A DNA stretch of 64,000 bases from Roseibium sp. MMSF_3412 (GTDB taxonomy: Bacteria > Pseudomonadota > Alphaproteobacteria > Rhizobiales > Stappiaceae), in contig NZ_JASHJI010000007.1 in NCBI RefSeq assembly GCF_030733265.1, positions 186,001 through 250,000 of the forward strand, written 5' to 3'. This document shows positions 62,442 to 64,000 of this stretch, one piece after another. The notes under the pieces were generated by a model, which did no database searches, was not told the origin of the DNA, and saw nothing but the letters and a program-made list of their open reading frames with translations. Position numbers and translations under genes: made by a program. Position 1 is the stretch's first letter. The number at the start of each line of letters is the position of its first letter.

Positions 62442-63983
62442 TCAGACATTGCTGTCCGGGAAAGACGCCTTGCGCTCGGCCATGAAGCTGACAAGAGCGT
62501 CGTCGATGGCCGGGTCCAGCTCAGGGCCGGTATAGGACCTGAGCATTTCCTTCCATTTGCCATTGGCCCTCTTGGCAGCATCGAGTTCGCCGTCCGCGAG
62601 CCACTGTTCGTAGGAATTGTTGTCGGCGATTGAAGACCGGTAGAAGGCGCTCTCGAAGTTCCGCTGGGTATGGGCTGCGCCCAGGAAGTGCCCGCCCGGG
62701 CCGACTTCCTGCAGGGCATCCATTGCCAGGGTTTCGTCATCGACCTCGATCCCTTTCGCCAGCACGTGCATCATGCCGAGCTGGTCGGCATCCATGACGA
62801 ACTTTTCGTAGGACGAACACAGCCCGCCCTCCAGCCAACCTGCGGAGTGGAGAGCGAAGTTCACACCCGACTGCAGCGTCGCCAGGATCGTCTGCGCCGA
62901 TTCCTGCGCAGACTGGGCATCCGGCAGCTTGGACGCGGTGAAGGAACCGCCCGAGCGGAAGGGCAGGTTGAGCCGGCGTGCCAGCTTGGCGGCCCCGTTC
63001 AGAAGGAGCGAGCCTTCCGGGCTGCCGAAGGTCGGTGCGCCGGACTGCATGGAGATGGAGCTGACAAAAGCGCCGAACACGACAGGTGCACCGGGGCGGA
63101 TGAGCTGTGTCAGTGCGCATCCCGCCATCGCCTCGGCCAGGACCTGGGACAGCGTTCCGGCAACGGTGACCGGGCTCATGGCGCCGGCCAGGATGAACGG
63201 TGACACGATGCAGGCCTGGTTGTTCTTCGCATAGACCTTCAGCGCGCCCAGCATGGTGGCATCGAAGACAAGCGGCGAGTTCGCGTTGATCAGCTGGATC
63301 ATGACGCAGTTCTGGTCGACGAACTCCTCGCCGAAGGTGATCTGCGCCATCTTGACGGAGTCTTCCGCGCGCTCAGGGGCGGTCACCGAGCCCATGAACG
63401 GCTTGTCGGAATACTTGATGTGCGAATAGACCATGTCGAAATGGCGCTTGTTCACCGGAAGGTCCACCGGTTCGCAGACCGTCCCGCCCGAATGGTGCAT
63501 CCAGGGAGACATGTAGGCCAGTTTCACGAAATTGCGGAAATCCTCGATCGTGCCGTAGCGGCGGCCCTGATCCAGATCGGTCACGAAAGGAGGCCCGTAG
63601 ACCGGCGCAAACACGAGGTTGTTTCCGCCGATCTCGACGTTGCGGGCCGGGTTGCGGGCGTGCTGGGTGAACTGGCTTGGCGCGGTCTTCAGGATCTCGC
63701 GCAGCATGTCTTTCGGAAACCGGACACGCTCGCCGTCGACATCCGCGCCGGCGTCCTTCCAGATCTGAAGCACTTCCGGGTCTTCGCGGAATTCCAGTCC
63801 GATTTCCGCAAGAATGCGATCCGCATTCGCCTCGACCTTCAAAACGCCCTCTTCGCTGAGGACGTCGTAAATCGGCAGTTTGCGGGAAATATAGGGGACA
63901 GCCTGGCCGGCCGGACCCGCTTGCCTGCGCTCGCGGCGGGCGGATCGGCCTCTGCGGCCCGACGGGGCGGCGTCTGACATCAT
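62442..63983 (-). CDS. Trimethylamine methyltransferase family protein (MttB superfamily, non-pyrrolysine)
   Basis: 513 residues. Basic N-terminus (about 1-30, RRGRSARRERR), then the MttB-type TIM barrel with YGPPFVTDLDQGRRYG, HHSGGTVCEPVDLP, VVFGAFVSSISMQSGAP and LEGGLCSSYEKFVMDADQLGM. There is no in-frame stop at the position that pyrrolysine would occupy, so it belongs to the large non-Pyl branch, which includes glycine betaine and other quaternary amine demethylases. Substrate unknown. It would pass a methyl group to a corrinoid protein that is not visible in the window. Preceded by GGAG at the edge of the window. Confidence 0.93.
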   Translation of the reverse strand: MMSDAAPSGRRGRSARRERRQAGPAGQAVPYISRKLPIYDVLSEEGVLKVEANADRILAEIGLEFREDPEVLQIWKDAGADVDGERVRFPKDMLREILKTAPSQFTQHARNPARNVEIGGNNLVFAPVYGPPFVTDLDQGRRYGTIEDFRNFVKLAYMSPWMHHSGGTVCEPVDLPVNKRHFDMVYSHIKYSDKPFMGSVTAPERAEDSVKMAQITFGEEFVDQNCVMIQLINANSPLVFDATMLGALKVYAKNNQACIVSPFILAGAMSPVTVAGTLSQVLAEAMAGCALTQLIRPGAPVVFGAFVSSISMQSGAPTFGSPEGSLLLNGAAKLARRLNLPFRSGGSFTASKLPDAQSAQESAQTILATLQSGVNFALHSAGWLEGGLCSSYEKFVMDADQLGMMHVLAKGIEVDDETLAMDALQEVGPGGHFLGAAHTQRNFESAFYRSSIADNNSYEQWLADGELDAAKRANGKWKEMLRSYTGPELDPAIDDALVSFMAERKASFPDSNV

Positions 63984-64000
63984 TCAGCTCCAAGGGTGGT

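Noticed and set aside
62442-63983. Possible pyrrolysine-containing trimethylamine methyltransferase
   Set aside because: The frame runs through without an in-frame amber codon and no pyl genes are visible, so it is the non-pyrrolysine branch.
1-64000. tRNA and rRNA genes
   Set aside because: I looked for T-arm-like GTTCGA patterns in gaps and found none with a plausible cloverleaf; a covariance-model search would settle this.

Overview
The window looks like chromosomal DNA of an alphaproteobacterium, most likely marine and in or near the Stappiaceae (Roseibium/Labrenzia-like). This rests on the GC-rich codon use with long antisense shadow frames, the TRAP and polar-amino-acid ABC transporters, the MttB-family methyltransferase, class I fumarase, the TamA/TamB pair and the gene order fdhD-mobA-mobB-moeA. 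The genus is inference; no rRNA or tRNA gene was seen. About 55 protein genes fill the window, many of them coupled by 4-bp ATGA overlaps.

Layout. 1-1.2 kb: a 144-bp MITE-like inverted-repeat element beside a secreted L,D-transpeptidase-like gene. 1.3-9.7 kb: a catabolic block with an amidase, a complete TRAP transporter (large permease, small permease, binding protein), a GntR regulator, a DapA-type aldolase/lyase, a divergent PfkB kinase and an L-arginine-type amidinotransferase; the substrate is not identifiable by sequence. 10.0-12.3 kb: an H-NOX haem sensor coupled to a hybrid histidine kinase. 12.4-14.8 kb: an AT-rich accessory insert with two or three unrecognised genes, one having the hydrophobic glycine-rich centre seen in polymorphic toxins. 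14.8-18.6 kb: polar-amino-acid ABC transporter (no ATPase gene) plus cystathionine beta-lyase. 19-21.9 kb: GST, LysR regulator, Tat-exported metallo-beta-lactamase-fold hydrolase.

21.9-31.5 kb: molybdenum-cofactor genes fdhD, mobA, mobB, moeA, with moaA 5 kb on, interspersed with a short BLUF photoreceptor, a GNAT acetyltransferase, an SDR, the Fe-S carrier Mrp and a Bcr/CflA-type efflux pump. 31.6-34.5 kb: two small self-regulated units, MarR plus a Tat-exported nitroreductase and cupin plus ArsR plus an AHSA1-type protein, each with clear palindromic operators. 34.6-38.1 kb: photolyase, DUF971 protein, a DnaB-like solitary ATPase and a YkuD L,D-transpeptidase. 38.4-43.8 kb: DUF1963 protein, fumarase, and a yceI - cytochrome b561 - yceI operon. 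44.2-48.9 kb: glycerophosphodiesterase, a FecR protein with an Asn/Gly/Ser repeat tail and a CHASE2-PAS-GGDEF(degenerate)-EAL protein. 49-53 kb: DeoR plus MFS transporter, succinate-semialdehyde dehydrogenase, XRE regulator. 53.3-59.8 kb: tamB and tamA. 60-64 kb: folD, an AGE-family epimerase and a non-pyrrolysine MttB-family methyltransferase.

The region is a mosaic of ordinary metabolic and envelope genes with several sensory modules (NO, blue light, cyclic-di-GMP). The best candidates for something new are the AT-rich insert at 12.7-14.5 kb, the H-NOX/degenerate-receiver kinase, the FecR-repeat/CHASE2-EAL pair, and the TRAP/GntR/DapA/PfkB catabolic cluster of unknown substrate.
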